NCBI RefSeq assembly: GCF_000499385.1
Contig: NW_013651811.1
Location: 124,001 to 188,000 of the forward strand
Source: Eimeria necatrix
Taxonomy: Eukaryota; Apicomplexa; Conoidasida; Eucoccidiorida; Eimeriidae
Reading direction: 5' to 3'
DNA length: 64,000 nucleotides
Shown here in pieces: positions 60,601 to 64,000 of the stretch. The notes under the pieces are model-generated. The model was not told the DNA's origin. It saw only the letters and a list, made by a program, of their open reading frames with translations, and ran no database searches. Both the position numbers and the translations under genes were made by a program. Within the stretch, counting starts at the first letter, position 1. Each line of letters starts with the position of its first letter.

Positions 60601-61398
60601 TCGTGGCCGGAGTGTAGGTTTAAGACAGCAGCCACTAAAGGAAAGGAGAGATATATAAAAGGAAAGCAGGCACTTGAAACGTTAAATGGTTTAAACTAGG
60701 ATGGAAGCTGCTGGAGCACTCAACTTTAGTGAATGGCTCGATGCTGGCAGACCGTAGCAGCAGCGCCACGTGTTGCGGAGTGGCTTTGCTTGGGCAAGTT
60801 TAACCTCTTAAACACAGCTCAAAACCCAATTTGGACTTTTCCGTTGTTTTCAGAAAGCTAAAAGACCTCAGTATTGGCTCGTTGTCCACTCGAAGATGCT
60901 CTTTTTATCTCTCTACTAACCAGCGCTGCGGCAAACTTTGTCGCCGGTTTGTGGTACGTGAGTAGTCGTGAGCACGCGACGACAGATAATCTGTTTCTCC
61001 CTTCCCCGCTGCATAGGTTATTCTGTATGCTTGTCAACTTCTGACGTTTATTCTCTGGAGCTTCAAAGACATCTTCATGGTATCGTTGAGCAGAGGGCGA
61101 ATGACCAATGGGCACATCCGTGGCAAAAGACCCTACAGCTTCCCCACACAGAAAGGCCACAGAAAGAGTGGCTCTGTATTTCTCTACTCTTGTTATGGAT
61201 CGCCAGACCCTCATCAGTGGCTGGCTGCAGCAGGTGCCTCCGGGGCTGTGGCTCTCCATGCTTTCATTCATGTTTCCTGCCCATCTTCCGAGCAGATAAC
61301 GAAAGTTGGACAGTTCCTGGAGGCGTCATTAACTGCGCCTTTAAGGCTGGATATTTCTGGACTCCCCGCCCCCCAATTGAGTCCCCGCGCTGGACATT
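57606..61398. other. Long gene-free unique stretch
   Basis: About 3.8 kb without a supported gene, triplet repeat or telomere-like tract. Open frames up to 150 codons (59097-59549 plus; 60858-61271 minus) have no motif, no phase-compatible neighbour and ordinary composition. I see no tRNA cloverleaf, long terminal repeat or transposase motif. Degraded mobile elements cannot be excluded by eye. Confidence 0.45.
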
Positions 61399-63960
61399 AT
61401 GTTGTTTTCCGATGCCGCCGCAGCAAACTGCACACTGCTGTGTCCGCTGACACACGCAGACGAAGATCCCTATGGCGGCGGCCTGTCGGTTGAAACACTT
61501 ATTATAGATGAAGATGACACAGCTGTCCAGAGCCGCGGCCGCCGACTGACGTCTGCAGACTTCATAGGGGAGCACCGCGTAATCGCGGTAAGGAGGAGCC
61601 TGTACAAGCTCCACTGCATCGAAAGCGAAGGCGGCATTCTTGCTCCTTTCTTTGCAGCAATTTCGGAGCCTTGGAGTCCCCTTAACCCACACCGAACAGG
61701 AGTACTAACTCCCGTCTCTCCCGACGCGCTGTTGTTGGGACCCTCTAGTCTACGGCCACTGGAGGACCTGCTGGTAATCCCTCGTCGCCCATCTGCGGCA
61801 TTGGCCTTATTGAACGACTTGTTGAATTTACATCGAGAGCAGCATGGTGGGTCCATAGGTCGTCCAATGGCCCGGCCACTGGGAGTCGAACCCAGGGTGC
61901 CAGACCGTGAACTGTTCGCATTTCAGGAAGCGCAATATTACCCCTCCTATGAAGCTGAAGGAGATGCAGCCGGCGCTCGCTCAGAGTCTTGCAGTTTGGA
62001 CGACGGAAATAGCTTTTTCGAGGAAGGTTCCGCCGCAGTAACAGAAGGACCAACGCCTGGTGGTAAGTGTGATGCGTGGTTGGAATGCATCGAGGTAGAG
62101 ATGCCTAGAGCTGAATATGACGGATTGACTGCGCGTACAGCAGAGCTTGAGAAGTCTTTGGTCCTAAAAAGGCAAAACGTGGTCAACGCCATTGCTAGTT
62201 TGGCTTGGGAGCGCCGCCTTCTTCAGTCACACTCGGTCAGTTGGTTGCCTCCGCTAACTCTAACTGCGGACTCACGGCTGTCTAGATGCGCCACTGCTTC
62301 AGCAGACCTGCAACCGCTGGCAGCGAGGGCAACTAATCGCTTGTTGAGTCTATGCGAGGCTCTGGTCCAGTCGGTGTCTTCACACCAGCAGCATGTCTCC
62401 CGTAAAGCAGCAGCTGACGCCGTTGCTGCTGCTTTGGAGCAGCACAGCCATCTCGTGGGCGCCGTCAGAGCCCTCACTGCAGCATACGGCGACCTGGCCA
62501 TCTTCCGCGCTAGATGTGACAGCCGGGAGGCCATAAGAAACTCTTGTCTAGTGCAGACTGAAAGCAGGGGTTCTTCCGGAGGGTCTGCTGGAGAGGACCT
62601 CATAGAGGGCTCCAAAGCAGTTCCACTGGGACAATCTCTGGTGTATGAAATGCAAGACGAAGGTCATGAAGTTAGCCAGCCGGCGACGCTTGCAGTACCT
62701 GCCGACTCTGCTAGCAAGTCAGCGAGGCCCAGGAAAGCAGCAGCAGCTACCGGCAGGGCAAAAGCAATTAGGAAGGAGCAAAAAGCAAAGAGAGCCAAGA
62801 CAGACACGCCGGCCAGCGGAAGTGATCAAACGGGGAGTAGAAAAGAGGCAAAAGCGTCACTTGTCACGAAAGCAAGTCAGCCAAAGCCAAAAGCAAACAC
62901 AGTCGCAACAACACCAACAGCTGCTGCAGCTGCGAGTTCCAAAGCCATAAAAACAAAGGCGAATGCTGCACATTCAGAGGGCAGCAGTCTCAAGAGCGTC
63001 TTGAAGAAAAGCAAAACGAAAGTCGTAAAAGCGAGCAAAGATACGGACACCACGACGCCGCCGATTCCTAACTTCTCAAATGTATCCAAGCCAGCAACAG
63101 TGAAACCGAGCGACACCTCCTCTCTTGATTCGACGCAATGCACGCAGCAGCAGCAACAGGGCCTTGCCGACGAATATGAGCACGGAATAGACAGCATCAA
63201 GGGGGAACATGAATTGGAACAGCTCAGAAGTGAAAGTCATGCAGGCTTCATGCCCGCACACACCAACATGAAATGTACAGATGCCAGAGAAGTTGTCAGT
63301 GAGGCTGGAGGGAGCGAGCTGGCGTGGGGATCCTCTGCTGCGCAGCCATCCGCAGGCAGTAAGGATGAAGAGTGTGCCAGTGAAGAGGGAAGTAGAGGCG
63401 TAAGCACGCCCCAGTGCAGCCAAACGACAAAAACGTGTAGCAGCAGCAGCACCGTCTGCCACTGTTCCCACTGCATTCAGAGAGCTCCCCCCCGTACTAA
63501 CCCAGGAGGGCCTCATCAGCATACAGATCCCAGCTACAATAGTGCAACTTTTGCTGAACAACCCACCTCTGCCAGCAGCACCAGCACCAGCAGCTTTATG
63601 TATGACGCACTGGCGTCTTTGCCTTCAAAGGAACTACGCCACTCATCTCGCTCGAAAGTTTTTGACATGATCCAGAGGCAAGCGTCGGAAGCTAAAATCA
63701 GGAGAGGCACTGAGGCCTATGACTTCCGAAAGGCGTCAACCTTTCCGGGGACACTGCCACCGGCAAGAGCAGCAGCAGCAACAGCTGCACGGGATAGAAG
63801 TAAGCTCCAGAAGTCGAACAGTGTTAGTAGAAGAGCAACAACAGCAAACAGGAGGGCGTCCAACAGCCAGACTGCAGCGCTGAACCGCTTCAGCAGCACC
63901 ACCAACGATAGGCGCGACGGCGCAGCCATTTGGGGGCGCACAGGGTATGTTGCATCCTGA
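61399..63960 (+). CDS. Large soluble protein of unknown function with basic Ser-rich tail
   Basis: Intronless ORF of 853 residues; family not recognised. The N-terminal third is complex (DADEDPYGGGL-type start, GEHRVIAVRRSLYKLHCIES, SEPWSPLNPHRTGVLTPVSP). A helical middle follows (YDGLTARTAELEKSLVLKR, ATNRLLSLCEALVQSVSS), then a Lys-rich low-complexity linker (about 455-560), a Cys/His cluster (SSSTVCHCSHCIQ) and a basic Ser/Arg/Ala tail (RDRSKLQKSNSVSRRATTAN). No signal peptide or transmembrane segment is evident. The basic linker and tail could suit nucleic-acid or cytoskeleton binding, which is only inference. The start may lie further upstream if an exon precedes the acceptor-like GCCGCCGCAG at 61416-61425. 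It lacks homopolymer insertions, unlike genes in the repeat-rich part. Confidence 0.72.
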   Translation: MLFSDAAAANCTLLCPLTHADEDPYGGGLSVETLIIDEDDTAVQSRGRRLTSADFIGEHRVIAVRRSLYKLHCIESEGGILAPFFAAISEPWSPLNPHRTGVLTPVSPDALLLGPSSLRPLEDLLVIPRRPSAALALLNDLLNLHREQHGGSIGRPMARPLGVEPRVPDRELFAFQEAQYYPSYEAEGDAAGARSESCSLDDGNSFFEEGSAAVTEGPTPGGKCDAWLECIEVEMPRAEYDGLTARTAELEKSLVLKRQNVVNAIASLAWERRLLQSHSVSWLPPLTLTADSRLSRCATASADLQPLAARATNRLLSLCEALVQSVSSHQQHVSRKAAADAVAAALEQHSHLVGAVRALTAAYGDLAIFRARCDSREAIRNSCLVQTESRGSSGGSAGEDLIEGSKAVPLGQSLVYEMQDEGHEVSQPATLAVPADSASKSARPRKAAAATGRAKAIRKEQKAKRAKTDTPASGSDQTGSRKEAKASLVTKASQPKPKANTVATTPTAAAAASSKAIKTKANAAHSEGSSLKSVLKKSKTKVVKASKDTDTTTPPIPNFSNVSKPATVKPSDTSSLDSTQCTQQQQQGLADEYEHGIDSIKGEHELEQLRSESHAGFMPAHTNMKCTDAREVVSEAGGSELAWGSSAAQPSAGSKDEECASEEGSRGVSTPQCSQTTKTCSSSSTVCHCSHCIQRAPPRTNPGGPHQHTDPSYNSATFAEQPTSASSTSTSSFMYDALASLPSKELRHSSRSKVFDMIQRQASEAKIRRGTEAYDFRKASTFPGTLPPARAAAATAARDRSKLQKSNSVSRRATTANRRASNSQTAALNRFSSTTNDRRDGAAIWGRTGYVAS

Positions 63961-64000
63961 TGCAGTTGCAGGAACACCCACTAGCGCAGACGTAACAGGC

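Noticed and set aside
60858..61271. 137-codon minus-strand ORF
   Set aside because: No motif, overlaps several plus-strand frames of similar length, and no splice partner in phase.
61858..61925. A perfect tRNA T-arm-like stem-loop on the minus strand (CTGGG, loop TTCGACT, CCCAG) followed by a CCA-like end
   Set aside because: No matching 5' acceptor strand, D-arm or anticodon arm lies upstream, and the stretch is inside the 853-codon ORF (PLGVEPRVPDRE). It is coincidental or at most a fragment.

Overview
The window looks like nuclear DNA of a coccidian apicomplexan, almost certainly an Eimeria species. The grounds are dense (CAG)n tracts read as homopolymers of Gln, Ala or Ser inside conserved proteins, interspersed telomere-like AAACCCT/TTTAGGG tracts, and an alternation of repeat-rich and repeat-poor stretches. 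All of these are known hallmarks of Eimeria chromosomes. Protein names rest on motif recognition by eye. Exon coordinates were derived by hand and checked by reading-phase closure; no search was run.

Repeat-rich part, about 1-41,000 and 44,650-48,800. In order: the 3' end of MCM6 (+), clathrin light chain (-), a class II lysyl-tRNA synthetase of bacterial type with a hydrophobic leader (+), an unrecognised secreted protein (+), a family 17 glycoside hydrolase (beta-1,3-glucanase type, -), MUS81 nuclease (-), the G-patch splicing factor TFIP11/Ntr1 (+), a 16-exon gene modelled at 2,444 residues with IQ motifs and Ala/Glu-rich arrays (-), and a TatD-family hydrolase with a long N-terminal extension (+). 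Repeat classes are partitioned: CAG mainly in sense-strand exons, CTG and AAACCCT/TTTAGGG in introns, GCTAGC satellites only between genes, and GGGGCCCC-type sequence either as Gly/Ala/Pro coding inserts or as an intergenic block at 29 kb.

Repeat-poor part, about 41,000-44,650 and 48,800-64,000. Sequence complexity becomes ordinary. Three long intronless ORFs stand out: two alpha-helical proteins with a transmembrane segment facing each other tail to tail (49,909-53,028 + and 54,445-57,393 -), and a third protein of unknown function (61,399-63,960 +).

Main discovery candidate: in resolved introns containing telomere-like tracts, CCCTAAA lies towards the 5' splice site and TTTAGGG towards the 3' splice site. 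At least 14 introns in four unrelated genes carry both, in that order, so each transcript could fold into a hairpin that brings its own splice sites together. Linked observations are 5' splice sites formed at the repeat junction (GTAAACCC) and an unusual number of GC-AG introns, two of them fixed by conserved protein motifs that span the junction.
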